A stretch of DNA of 64,000 bases from Odontocerum albicorne (Eukaryota; Arthropoda; Insecta; Trichoptera; Odontoceridae), in NCBI GenBank assembly GCA_949825065.1, contig OX463839.1, positions 32,993,540-33,057,539 on the forward strand, given 5' to 3'. The notes under the pieces were generated by a model. That model was given only the letters and a program-made list of their open reading frames with translations, was not told where the DNA came from and made no database searches. A program made the translations under genes and the position numbers. Shown here one piece after another: positions 22,701-34,085 of this stretch (positions within the stretch are counted from its first letter, which is position 1; each line of letters starts with the position of its first letter).

Positions 22701-25700
22701 GGTCATAAAATTATTTTTCACTTAACTCATGAGGCACCCATTTGGAATATTTATACACCAACCATTTTTCCGAAATGGTTTGTTGTGTTGAGTGGAGCTT
22801 TTCCGAAATCTCCGATATTGTCAAAAAAGGATCTTGTTGTATAATGGTCCTACCAATATCGTCATCGATCAAATATGGTCTCCCAGAGCGTGGCTTGTCA
22901 TTGAGGCCGAAATCGCCTGCTTCAAATTTTTCGAAACATCTCTGCACTTTCTGTCGGAAACTATCCTCACTAAAAATGTTCACCAAATTTCTACACGCTT
23001 CTGTAGCATTTCTATCTTGTTGGAATTCATACAGAATGTAATGCTGTAAATTAACTTCATCAATAGACATGTTTACGCGAACGAATCTCACATATGTAGC
23101 AATTCAATGGTAAAAAGAGGCAGCCATATATGTTTCAAACGAACACGTTCATACGTGTTGAAACTTGAGATGCCATTATCGAGCAGAACTTTCCGGTAGA
23201 CTTAATATAAAGTATATCAGTCATGCTCAGCAATTCAATAAAAATATTTTTAGACAATTATATTATTCTATCATCAACTCCATCTGAACTTAAACTTAAG
23301 CACATCTGGAATAGTGGTGATTCTTTTGCTAAAGCTTGTAGTCCTCATAATGTATATCACCAATTACAAAGTCATAAAAATTCTTAATTGTGTCAAATCT
23401 GTCATTGTGCTCTATTGAAAACCCAACTTGTCTTCAAACTGAATTAATCCATCGCTGCAACAGATCCTGGATGTGGGCTAGTCTAGTGATATTATCTGCG
23501 AAGAGTACAGAATTCATTGTCACATCACCAATTTTTATGATATTTGTCCATTAACTCTATAGGAAAAAAAATTTATCAAACCTCTCTCATAACAAAACTA
23601 AGAGCTGATATCATGATTAGAGAACATTTGACACCCTTTGAAGTCAATCTTCGGAGCATTTCTCTTCCTTCATTCCATGGATGTGCTGCCACTACGACTA
23701 CACGGAATTGTTTTTCTACAGCAGCTTCTGATATTATTTTCTCTACTAATGAAGAGCTAAAAAGAGGAAATATTCATTAATTTGTATGTATTTTACAGAA
23801 TTGAAATTAAGATGTTTTTTTTGCTAGTTGACTGACTAATTTGCGATATTTTTTCCCATAAATAGTGCGTTGATATTCAAAAGCATGGTAAATTTGATGA
23901 CCCGGGGGTTGTGGGTTTGATTCTCGCTGATACTCAATTTTATTTTTAAAAATTCAGCTGGTTTCTACTTTAAGCCTTGATAACATCTCCCTGGTTGGTT
24001 AAAAGCAATTGTCACATGGCAATAAACCAGATTGTACTGTATAAAATGAAAGTGTAATACAATACAATTTAAACAAATACATACCATCCATATGTCAAAA
24101 TAACATCTCCATTGGATATTTTATTCCTTACAGCAATACTAATAGCTTGACCCGCAACTTCTATTTGTTCTTTTACATAAGTGTCAATCGCTTCGAGTAA
24201 CTTTGCTTCAGCCTAAAAGTACAAAATGCGATCTGAACAAAAGAATTTAATGCATGTACAAAATACGTTATCTATATAATGAATTTGTTACTTATTAAAA
24301 ATTCTAAATGTTAGGTATTGTGATAAATTTGTTGAGGGAATGAATACAGAAAACAAGTTCAATCAAAATGTTCAATGAATAAGTTAGACGGACAAACTTT
24401 GTGTAGTGAATGTAATCATCTATATCGGAGTACGGCAGGGATGCATTCGATTTCCAAAACTATACAATTTATATGCAAAGTCTTAAATTAGTAGACTGGT
24501 TGAATAAAAATAGGAGGAAGGAAAATAAGGTATTTGCGGTTTGCTGATAACACCAATATTGATACACTAAAAGGAAACTTGCAGAAGTATAGCACAGTAT
24601 TAAGTCACTTTACCAAGGATGTGGCCAGAATCAAAGTACTATACCAGAACTCCAAAAGCTGTGTTTGTGTCTGAGTGCTTCAGGATCACTACTAGAGTTT
24701 GGCAGAGGAGAAATATTTAGTGAGAATACAATGTTTTTACACAATCTAGTATTGACAGATTTCATCAAATATTTTTGAGTAGAATACTCTTCATACATCT
24801 TGAAGCTTTTATGCTTACTTTTACTTCTAATATGGCAAACTGGGTACTATTTTTTCCATTTGTTTCCAATATTAGATTCACAATCCACGACATTGACACT
24901 AGATGAGTTCTTTTGCAGTCTTCATCATGTACATTTTTCTAACAAAATGGTTCTTCAAGGAGAACCATGATAAATATTATATACGCTATTGAAAATTACT
25001 TTAAATATGTATCACATTCCTAACAGTACTCCACCAAAAACAAAATTTTTGAAATTTTGGTGAATACAATGTTTTTCCAGGTAAAATTACATATGTAAAG
25101 TGAAATTATGTATGTCTTGAATCGCTGTACATTCCTGTAAATTTGGTTGTATCTCATTTCCAATGATTGTGAATGATTCTTAGCCATGCTTTGCACTTAC
25201 CTCTATCAAATCTGGGTATGACTTATCTTAAACAAACACTATCTGTAATTTTTATAAATTCAATGCTTAGAACTTCCTCAACTCCAGTCAATAGGATCTT
25301 TTTATTAGGTGGTGCCATTCTCAATGGGCCTTCATTGATTTACTTAATGTTATGTTTTTTAATAAACATACCATTAAATTTTATGTTGATTGCCTAATTA
25401 CCTCAAATTCTGAAAGGATTATTAAAAAAATAAGTAAAAAACTTACATCATATTTCGTAATAGTATTAGGCAGTTGTGTAAGCTGCCATTTGATGTGTTT
25501 TAAAGCATTGTTCATGGATACAGCGGGTGGCCTGCAGGACTTCAAAAACTTTATGCATGGAGCCAAGTGAGCTTCCAATCCTCTTGAAAACTCAACATTT
25601 GGTGGAAGGGTGTAATCTATAATAACCTGGAATTTTTAGAAAAGTAATTAACATAAAGTATCATGGAAGGAAGCACTTATTATAAAGAGATCTGGTTATT

Positions 25701-28700
25701 TCTCTTTCGAACACATTTCATTAGGGTCTATAGCTTTATTAATATAGTTTTCTATATTTGCCTGTTCTAATACAAGTATCATGTGCACAATATGAGATAA
25801 GTGTATTCAGTGGTAAGCTGTAAATATATTACAATGGACTCACGTTTCTCTTATGATTTATTTATTTAATTATAAGAAAATATAATAGGTTCATTTAAGA
25901 TATATACCAGGTCTGTAAATATGAAACCGGACTTTGCTCATAGATGGCTCTAGTTGTCAATGTAGTGACTGTCAAGACGCGTCATTGGCGCCTTTTTCTT
26001 GTGTTTACATTTGTCAAAGACTTTTAACTCACAACAATACAAGTTTAATACAACTGCATATGTTTTCATAGCGTTGAACATGTCTGGTTTTGTGCTCGAA
26101 AACTACGATTCGCCGACAGCATTGATTTTCTGTTACTATTTGAAGAAAACTGCTGCAGAATTGCATCGAATGCTTGTCGAAGCTTGCGGTGAGCATGCTC
26201 TTGGTAAATCACAGTGCTTTGAGTTGTTTAAAAAATTCAAAAGTGGCGATTTTGGTGTGAGAAATGAAGAACGTGGAAGACCGCTGAGAAAGTTTGAAGA
26301 CGCCGAATTGCAAACATTGTTGGATGAGGATGACGCTCAACAACAACTCGCGGATCAATTAAATGTGACACAAGTAGCCGTCTCCATACATTTGAAAGCC
26401 ATGGGAAAGATCCAGAAGGTGGGAAAATGAATTCCACATGAACTGAATGAAAGACAGCAGGAAAACCGAAAAATCACTTGTGAAATGCTGCTCGCCAGGT
26501 ACAAAAGAAAATCATTTCTCCATCGAATTGTGACTGGCGATGAAAAATGGTTATATTTCGAGAATCATAAGCGTAAAAGATCAAAGGTAACTCCAAGCAA
26601 AGCAGTGACATCGACTGCAAGGCCAAATCGCCATGGACGGAAGACAATGCTCTGTGTTTGGTGGGATCAGAAGGGTGTTATCTATTATGAGCTGCTAAAT
26701 CCTGGCAAAACTGTTAATACCGAACGCTAACGACAACAAATTATGGATTTGAACCAAGCATTACGTGAAAAACAACCAGAATATCAAAAGAGGCAACACA
26801 AAGTGATTTTGCTTCATGATAATGCACCATCGCACACAGCAAAACTGGTCAAGGAAACGATTGAGGTGTTTAGTTGGCAAATACTTTCGCATGCGGCTTA
26901 CTCACCAGACTTGGCTTCATCCGATTACTACTTATTTGCATCGATGGGACACGCACTTGCTGAGCAACGCTTCACATCTTACGAAAATGGCTCGATGATT
27001 GGTTTGCCTCAAAAGAGCAAGAGGTTTTTTGGCGTGGCATCCACAAATTGCCAGAGAGATGGGAAAAATGTGTAGCTAGCGATGGGCAATACTTTGAATA
27101 AAATATTTTTTACCATTTTCATACAATAATGTGTATTTTCTATAAAAAAATTCCGGTTTCATATTTACAGACCTGATATTATAAGAAATTATTACTTATA
27201 TGAGTGCACTTAATATTATAGACAAAACTATTTATCTGGATGGGTTCAATGAGGACTATGTCAACTGTTCAATACTGCATGCTATTGCTGCTTAACACAT
27301 TCAGTGCGGATGCCACAGCTCGCATGTCCATATAAACATATGCCCAATGCGGACAACACTCCAGACGTGTTCTATTGATAGTTACTTAATATTTTTGCGA
27401 AAATATATCAGCACTACATTGTTTGAAAGTTTTTTACTCCAGCACATTATATTTGGTCAGTTTTTGACTACTATGGATTAGTTATTTTACACATTATTAC
27501 TGAGCGCTTATGTTAAGGCACCTATTTACATGGAAATCCAACAAATATTGCTGAATTATTATTTTTCATTGTTATAAAAAAATATAAAATTTTTATAATA
27601 ATAGTGTATTTTGGTGACTTGTTATAAAATATAGCATAGTTTTAGTAAATGAATAGTATACCGAAAGAAGTATTTTTTAAATTTCTTTCTTTGTAAACAG
27701 TTACATATTTTCAGTTAAGAAAAAAATGCTATTCTGAAAGACTTTTTATGTTATTTCCACTAATTCGTTAGTTTTTTAATTTTTTTATCTAAAAATGGAA
27801 TGTCCCAAAAGACCTAGATAAAGGACCCAGAATGGAAGAGAGCTCTGGCTCTATGGATAATAACTTTAGTGTCAACAGTGACTGAGTGTGATTCGGGAAA
27901 TTAATATAACAGTGAATTTGAATCGGATACTGACAATGAATTTAAAATCGACGATGATACTCATATTGAAACTGAAACACCTTATGTACAAAGGAATGAA
28001 ACTTCAAATAGTACTTCCAGAGAATGGTTAAATATAAAAAAAAACGTTAAGAATCTCAGTAAAGCAATGACATTTTGTTTAACTGTTTATAGGATTCTAA
28101 ATTATTTATTTTTCAAGACAATAATTTGTTGGAATACAAATGCTTAAATTAAGTTGACATAGTTAAATGTGTATTAAGTTGAATCAAATAAAAATATTTT
28201 GTTACCTGTTTTAAAGCATTTAATAATGCTATACAGCGAGCATTGGATCCCATAACTATGTGTGAAGCATACTGTACACCAAGGCGTACTATAGCTGGAT
28301 GAATCTCTCTAGAAAAATATTTTTTGATATAATGGGACCATTCTCTTTATTCTTCCTTCAAGTGTAAGCAAAAGCTTTATTAATCTTAAACATTATGTGT
28401 GCAGTTAGCAGCATACCTTATTTATTTTTCATAAAATATCCATGTGGATACTATCTGAATAACTAATAAATGTAAACCTGTGTGTATTTTTACTTATAAA
28501 TGTAATTATAAGTAAAAATACACATGGGCCCTACTAGCATGTACAGGGATGTTGGACAATATAATCCATTGTCCCTTCGATTAACAACAAACCAAAAGAT
28601 ACCAGACTTTATTTAGTGGAGATTAAACCTGCAGAATGTCTGAAACGCACTTAGTGACTTACAGGGCCTATTAAATATTTAATACGGATTTTAAAAAACC

Positions 28701-31393
28701 AAATAATATAAAACCTTTAAAAAAAATATGTATTTCATGAATGAAAAGTATGCAATGCATGAAAATGTATGAAATAAAAATTCAATGTATGAAAAACTGT
28801 ACATATTCAAACAATTACATATGTGATCCACAAATAGCCAATAAAATACATCAGGAATAATTAATAAAACAATATGAACCACTTTGTATAAATCGAAATT
28901 TGTATATTATATAAGTTTTCTAAGTGTATAAAAAGATCTGTAATCAATTAAAATAGAGATTAATTTATCTTAATCAAATTATAATAATTTTTCTCCTTTG
29001 TTAATTACAATGCAGCTCAGTGTTGATCACAAATTATCTTTAAAGGCAAGAATTATAATATTGGGTTATTCGGAAAATAGTTTTGTATTTTTCGGATAGA
29101 TGTTGGGAGGAAAACATTTTCATTTCTAATTTTATTTAAAATGTGCTAAATATTATTGTGAAAGGTTTAGCGCATTTTTTCAGTCATTATTTACCCAAAT
29201 TGTTTGTGTTTTTTCAATGTCATTTATGAAATGGAAGAAAATATGTTGTTTTTCCAGTGTTTGATGCTTTATTACTATTGCAAATAAATCATTATAAACT
29301 AAATTCGATATCAACGATGCAGTAAGCGATAATGTGTATCAATTGTGGTTTAAAAAAATCAGTAACGGTGATACAACACCAAAGGATAGTGTCCGCTATG
29401 GATGGCCTATAACCACTGATTACAACTAAATCAAGACTTTGATCGAGACTAACCAGCGTTCTACAACACAAGACATTGTTGAGATACTGAAAACATAAAA
29501 AAACCACCATTAATTGAAGCTTGGTTACATGAATTACTGTGAATTAAACCTTAAAATACGAAATTACTTTCTGAACAACCCATTACAATACAAAAAAAAC
29601 CTCTTCATATTGAAAATATTACTACTCTTCCTGCTATAATGATAACCAATTAAAGAGTGTTTTATAGGAAGTAAAATAAAAACAATTACTTTGAATTCAG
29701 TGGAATGGAAGGTACCATGTAGGCAGTTTCTCTTTCACCATACAAATGATTGAAAAGTTTTACTTTGTGTTGGCTCTGAATCAATTTGTGTTTTGTTTTC
29801 TCAGGGCTCTGGGATTTCTAAAAATAAAAAGATTAATATACTTCAATATTGTAAAAGTTAGAAATCAAGCGATTTTCGTTAAAAAAGGAAATATTTCAAT
29901 CAAGTATGAAGTAAATTATAATTTCAGTTATTCAATATTACAAAATATTTTTTAGTTTACATCATTAACATTTGTTTATAGACAATTTATTGAAAACTGA
30001 GTATTTTACTAGCCTAAATCTTTTAATTAAATTTTCACTTAAAAGTAAGTACAGTAAACGTCTCTTAATTAGAAGAACGATAATTCATATTTTTTGCCAT
30101 TTTATAGGTCTCGAAATTGACTTTTCGTAACAAATTCTGCAGTGAATTAGAAAAAACACGTATTTCGTAATATTTTTTGATAACATATTAAAAAACTTTA
30201 CTATGCAAGTCACATACTAGTTATTAAACCTTCCAATATACTAGATAGTAAATAAATTTTTTATGAAGCAAATATAAAAATAAATATTTGATAATTAAGG
30301 AGTTAAAAGTTAATATACTAATTTATTTTCACCTTTATATCAACAGTTAACTGGGAATTAGATTTTGGATTTTCAATACTAGGGACTTCTAAGTTTTTTT
30401 TATCACTTGTACTCGTATTAGTACTACTTTTTGTTGCTTGAAGTAATTCTTTAGCAGCCCTTTGAGCTTCCTGCTTTGCTCTTCTTTCTGCTTTTAATTC
30501 AGACTTACTTTTTTGGTTTTCATTCTAAAACAAAAGTACAATAAATTTACAATTTAAGGATAAAAATAAGATTTAGAACTCATATTTTTTTTTCTAAATA
30601 CGATGTTTCATTTTACCTGATTCAAAACATTTTGATATGATGGTATGTTTTTAACAGGTTGAACAATAATATCCACCTTTCTACTTGGTTCCTTTTCTTT
30701 CTCATCAGTCGAAACAGATTTTTTTGGAAGATTTTCTTTTTTTGGTTCAGTCAGATTTAAATTAGACATTTTATTTTCTATATTGGCATTTTCGACTTTT
30801 GTTTTAGTTTTGTTTTTTGCCATTTGCTTGGCAAGCTTTTTAGCTTCTCGTTCTGCTTTTATTTCTTCTCGGGAATTTTCAGGGACCTTTGTATCCATTT
30901 TATTCAAATTTAATTTTCTTTCTTCTTCAATTTGATGATTTTCTATTGATTTAATATCCCTATTAATAACTTCACACTCTAATGTAGGTAAAGGTAGATT
31001 TTGACTTAAATCACACTTAAGTATTTTTTCAACACGATTACTTTTATCACTGTGTGCAACTGTTATATTTAACCGACTCCTTTTCTTTAACGAATTTATT
31101 TTGTTAATACCGCCACAAGAACTTTCTGGGCACAATGATTTTTCTTCAGAATTCTGAAGATCTTCTGGGTAAGATAATTTTTCTGGAGTATTTTGTTCCA
31201 CTAATTGAAGTTGTTTCTTTAGTTGCGCTTTTTTTCTTTGATACCTTCGATGCTGTGATGCATTAAAATATTTCTTTAGTGATCCTTTAATATTTTCAAC
31301 ACTTGCTTCATTGTTATGGTAATCTATTGGTGAGGAACCAATGTCGAGATTTTCAGAATAATTTGACTTCCCTGAGTGATTGTACTGTGATAC
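16544..31393 (-). CDS. EIF2B4: eIF2B delta subunit, gene span (nine coding exons)
   Basis: Delta is a regulatory subunit of eIF2B, the GDP/GTP exchange factor for eIF2 that controls translation initiation and is inhibited by phosphorylated eIF2. Coding exons in transcript order are 31393-30617, 30524-30333, 29808-29690, 28308-28206, 25626-25447, 24212-24085, 23756-23582, 19832-19652 and 16755-16544. All have GT/AG borders and phases that fit; together they give 688 residues plus stop. The C-terminal two thirds match the eIF2B alpha/beta/delta fold ([67 protein letters not shown]). The N-terminus is Lys/Glu-rich, charged and probably disordered. An exon carrying the start Met is missing, perhaps in the gap at 33238-33437. 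Introns hold many transposons, listed separately. Confidence 0.95.
16851..18135 (+). mobile_element. full-length mariner in EIF2B4 intron
   Basis: 1,285 bp. Ends ACACATCGATCAATAAGTC are matched on the other strand, with TA at 16849-16850 and 18136-18137. The same family as the element split by piggyBac at 42710-48317, and it preserves the uninterrupted TTAA (17070-17073) at the matching site. Confidence 0.95.
17028..18071 (+). pseudogene. mariner transposase with one in-frame stop
   Basis: About 347 codons from [17 protein letters not shown] to EGDYVDE. HTH region [16 protein letters not shown]; catalytic Asps in [25 protein letters not shown] and [12 protein letters not shown] (DD34D). The only disruption I see is a TAA at 17349-17351; the related copy at 47254-48253 has a Glu codon there. 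Otherwise intact, so a young copy. Often annotated in insects as SETMAR-like. Confidence 0.92.
18217..18969 (-). mobile_element. mariner-like element remnant, 753 bp
   Basis: Ends CTAGGTTTGATAAAAAA on both strands, with TA at 18215-18216 and 18970-18971. The minus frame 18739-18503 encodes [20 protein letters not shown] and [16 protein letters not shown], a Tc1/mariner catalytic block with Asp changed to Asn. Both transposase ends are missing. Confidence 0.85.
19020..19245 (+). pseudogene. LINE RT C-terminal relic
   Basis: Reads [20 protein letters not shown], then [11 protein letters not shown] and, in another frame, [20 protein letters not shown], the usual end of an insect non-LTR RT ('GH..R..PD', 'GRP..RW.D', 'LYTA...A.DR..WR'). 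Confidence 0.65.
19652..19832 (-). CDS. EIF2B4: EIF2B4 exon 8
   Basis: Acceptor TTTTTCAG, donor GTAATG. Encodes [20 protein letters not shown] and [39 protein letters not shown], highly conserved in delta subunits. Ends in phase 1, completed by GC of the last exon. Confidence 0.94.
19875..20428 (+). mobile_element. short hAT remnant (GTF2IRD2/Charlie8-like)
   Basis: Ends CAGGCCTG on both strands, flanked by CTTATGAG (19867-19874) and CTTTAGAG (20429-20436), an 8-bp duplication with two changes. Inside, 20078-20178 reads [15 protein letters not shown], then [21 protein letters not shown], matching the C-terminal end of the hAT family related to vertebrate GTF2IRD2. Confidence 0.75.
20746..21990 (-). 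mobile_element. mariner element, minus orientation
   Basis: 1,245 bp. Ends share AGGTGTACAAATAAG, with TA at 20744-20745 and 21991-21992. Only TATAATA separates it from the next mariner. Confidence 0.93.
20822..21816 (-). pseudogene. mariner transposase with stops and Asp-to-Asn change
   Basis: Starts [13 protein letters not shown], has further stops, and shows HTH-region text ([29 protein letters not shown]). The catalytic region reads [20 protein letters not shown], then [11 protein letters not shown] and [12 protein letters not shown]. The second catalytic Asp of 'LHDNARPH' is Asn. Ends VASDGHYFE at 20822. Confidence 0.88.
21998..23205 (-). mobile_element. second mariner, tandem to the first
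   Basis: 1,208 bp. Ends TTARGTCTACCRGAAAGTT on both strands, with TA at 21996-21997 and 23206-23207. Different subfamily from its neighbour, same orientation. Confidence 0.92.
22070..23070 (-). pseudogene. mariner transposase, frameshifted
   Basis: N-terminus [46 protein letters not shown]-terminal half from 22516 shows [19 protein letters not shown] and SHPPYS, then a frameshift inside the third catalytic motif ([12 protein letters not shown] instead of a [16 protein letters not shown] block). Ends [12 protein letters not shown] near 22070. Confidence 0.87.
23582..23756 (-). CDS. EIF2B4: EIF2B4 exon 7
   Basis: Acceptor CTTTTTAG, donor GTTTGA. Joins the preceding exon across a Cys codon ([11 protein letters not shown]), continues [20 protein letters not shown], and ends SFVMRE. 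Core Rossmann-like region of the eIF2B alpha/beta/delta fold. Confidence 0.94.
23862..24075 (+). repeat. SINE copy in EIF2B4 intron
   Basis: Box B-like GTGGGTTTGATTCTCG, body GATAACATCTCCCTGG and GTCACATGGCAATAAACC, AATAC-rich tail. It ends about 10 bp from exon 6. Confidence 0.7.
24085..24212 (-). CDS. EIF2B4: EIF2B4 exon 6
   Basis: Acceptor CTTTTAG, donor GTATGT. Encodes [42 protein letters not shown], ending in phase 2. Confidence 0.94.
24390..24720 (+). pseudogene. LINE RT core relic
   Basis: Reads [20 protein letters not shown], the 'G.RQGC.LSP.LFN.Y' block of non-LTR RTs, then a decayed 'YADDT'-like segment ([10 protein letters not shown] in the shifted frame). Multiple stops. Confidence 0.6.
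25447..25626 (-). CDS. EIF2B4: EIF2B4 exon 5
   Basis: Acceptor AATTCCAG, donor GTAAGT. Encodes [60 protein letters not shown]; 'DYT.PP.E..SR' and 'CRP...SM.NA.K' are delta-subunit signatures. Confidence 0.94.
25907..27176 (+). mobile_element. full-length Mos1-like mariner in EIF2B4 intron
   Basis: 1,270 bp. Ends CAGGTCTGTAAATATGAAAC on both strands, with TA at 25905-25906 and 27177-27178. Confidence 0.94.
26080..27101 (+). pseudogene. mauritiana-type mariner transposase, lightly damaged
   Basis: Start [11 protein letters not shown] (26080). Motifs: [43 protein letters not shown] region, [17 protein letters not shown] (first Asp), [11 protein letters not shown] (second), [12 protein letters not shown] (third; Pro changed to Ser). 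Damage: an in-frame stop after KVGK (26430), a stop after VNTER (26730) and a frameshift near 26990. The C-terminus [20 protein letters not shown] is intact in the shifted frame. Strongly resembles Mos1 of Drosophila in motif order. Confidence 0.92.
27295..28190 (+). mobile_element. possible piggyBac-like 5' remnant
   Basis: TTAA (27295-27298) is followed by CACATTCAGTGCGGATGCC, like piggyBac-family termini. Near 27800-28040 a frame with stops reads an acidic stretch ([35 protein letters not shown]) like piggyBac N-terminal regions. No matching 3' end or catalytic region was found. Confidence 0.35.
28206..28308 (-). CDS. EIF2B4: EIF2B4 exon 4
   Basis: Acceptor TTTTTCTAG, donor GTAAC. Completes a Lys codon, then [34 protein letters not shown], the most conserved start of the delta core. 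Confidence 0.94.
28481..28524. repeat. perfect 19-bp inverted repeat, 6-nt spacer
   Basis: Arms 28481-28499 and 28506-28524 pair exactly. In an EIF2B4 intron, AT-rich. Confidence 0.88.
29061..29583 (+). mobile_element. mariner remnant, 523 bp
   Basis: Ends resemble each other (TGGGTTATTCGGAAAATAG versus TGGGTTGTTCAGAAAGTAA), with TA at 29059-29060 and 29584-29585. The + strand encodes an N-terminal mariner piece: [38 protein letters not shown]. The catalytic domain is deleted. Confidence 0.8.
29690..29808 (-). CDS. EIF2B4: EIF2B4 exon 3
   Basis: Acceptor AAATCCCAG, donor GTAATT. Encodes [40 protein letters not shown] second AG at 'GATTCAG' inside would shorten it by 33 nt in frame. Links the charged N-terminal region to the catalytic-fold core. 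Confidence 0.88.
30333..30524 (-). CDS. EIF2B4: EIF2B4 exon 2 (of those seen)
   Basis: Acceptor TGTTTTAG, donor GTGAAA. Encodes [35 protein letters not shown], then a Ser/Lys/Asn-rich linker. The [13 protein letters not shown] run is the hallmark helix of delta-subunit N-terminal regions. Confidence 0.92.
30617..31393 (-). CDS. EIF2B4: EIF2B4 first recognised exon
   Basis: 777 bp, phase 0 at both ends. With the rightmost possible exon edge at the first repeat, it begins [17 protein letters not shown]. The body is charged ([36 protein letters not shown]) and ends SYQNVLNQ. The reading frame stays open to 31636, so the true 5' edge depends on which of five near-identical acceptors is used. No start Met that I trust; the Met at 31636 is followed by intronic repeat sequence. 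Confidence 0.8.
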
Positions 31394-31574
31394 CTGTAAA
31401 AATAATTTGACTTCCCTGAGTGATTGTACTATGATACCTGTAAATATAATTGGACTTCCCGAGTGATTGTACTGTGATACCTGTAAAAATAATTGGACTT
31501 CCCTGAGTGATTGTACTGTGATACCTGTAAAAATAGACTTCCATAGGGTTAGCACTGTGATACCTGTAAAAATA
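31360..31574. repeat. EIF2B4: five tandem copies (~44 bp) of an intron/exon junction
   Basis: Each unit on the minus strand contains TTTACAG|GTATCAC and CAATCACTCAGGGAAGTC. AG dinucleotides fall at 31394-31395, 31438-31439, 31481-31482, 31525-31526 and 31564-31565, spacings 44, 43, 44 and 39. The unit spans the end of an intron and the start of the exon. Confidence 0.9.
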
Positions 31575-31841
31575 AAATGGGACAAAACATAAAATATACT
31601 TTTTGCATTGTCAATAAATGATTTATTTAGAAACAATATTTAAGATGTTTATCAACATATAGGTCAAAATTTGGCACGTAAATTTTAATTTTGGGTAAAT
31701 CTTCTTACTTTTAACATGGGATAAATAAAATCTGTAATATTTTTTCTTCAACGTTTGAAAAATAACAACTTTGATTCGTTTTCATACGTTATAATAAATA
31801 AAATATTTTTAAACACAAATTTATAAATAACCATTTAATAT

Positions 31842-33237
<1,396 letters not shown>

Positions 33238-33437
33238 NNNNNNNNNNNNNNNNNNNNNNNNNNNNNNNNNNNNNNNNNNNNNNNNNNNNNNNNNNNNNNN
33301 NNNNNNNNNNNNNNNNNNNNNNNNNNNNNNNNNNNNNNNNNNNNNNNNNNNNNNNNNNNNNNNNNNNNNNNNNNNNNNNNNNNNNNNNNNNNNNNNNNNN
33401 NNNNNNNNNNNNNNNNNNNNNNNNNNNNNNNNNNNNN
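33238..33437. other. assembly gap of exactly 200 N
   Basis: A round-number run of N abutting the microsatellite; real length unknown. Confidence 0.99.
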
Positions 33438-33539
33438 CCAAATAATCTCAGAATACTTTATTTTATTTAACAAATCAGCCTTAAGTTAACATTCTTCCCT
33501 AAACACTTAATTTCATATAAATTTTTGTTCCATGTATTC

Positions 33540-33740
33540 TCATTGCCTGCATTTCTACAACATTTACTTGGCTCTTTTCAGTGTCTTTTCCAAGTTCACT
33601 TTTCACTCCAATACATCAAAGTTGGTACTAAAATACTGTTTGCATTGGTATTTTAATATCTCTTGTAACTTTTCCATCACCTGAGAAAATACTAGCCAAA
33701 TAACAGAATTCCTCAGTTTGTTCCAATCGTTATAATATTT
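33540..33740 (-). pseudogene. LINE RT fragment
   Basis: Minus strand matches part of the relic at 10063 (the segment around ACTCCAATACATCAAAGTTGG corresponds to the 'LMYGSE' coding part). Heavily decayed. Confidence 0.45.
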
Positions 33741-33844
33741 ACTTTTACACACTTTTCTATCAACATTACTTTCCTTTTTTTATTCCGTGTGTTTATATGT
33801 AGAATGATAAAACATTTTTATGATTTGAGTTCTTTTCTTTGCAG

Positions 33845-33934
33845 GCGCAAATGCCAGATCCTAAAACATACAAGCAACACTACGAAAACAAGCATCCAAA
33901 GAACGACCTACCTGAAGAACTCAAGGGCGTCTAA
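33845..33934 (+). CDS. ZNF706: ZNF706-like protein, last coding exon
   Basis: Preceded by a TTCTTTGCAG acceptor. Encodes AQMPDPKTYKQHYENKHPKN, DLPEELKGV, stop TAA at 33932-33934. This matches the end of ZNF706, a small, highly conserved nuclear zinc-finger protein of about 75 residues: the two finger histidines (HYENKH) are here and the CxxC pair should be in the previous exon. That exon is not visible to the left, so it most likely lies in the gap. AATAAA at 34080-34085 is a plausible poly(A) signal. The function of the family is little known. Confidence 0.85.
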   Translation, partial: AQMPDPKTYKQHYENKHPKNDLPEELKGV

Positions 33935-34085
33935 CAGTGAGGAGGAAACATTTATCGACAATTTTCCCTCCAGCGGTCATATCCCCAACATATTTCAACA
34001 ACAAAGATTCTGATTTTTTTCGATATTTTGATTTTATCAAATATGTCTATTGATGAGCTGAATCTAAATATCGATATTAAATAAA

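Noticed and set aside
31353..31636. N-terminal extension of the EIF2B4 frame to the Met at 31636 as the true start
   Set aside because: It reads through tandem intronic repeats with acceptor sites; open frame there is likely incidental.
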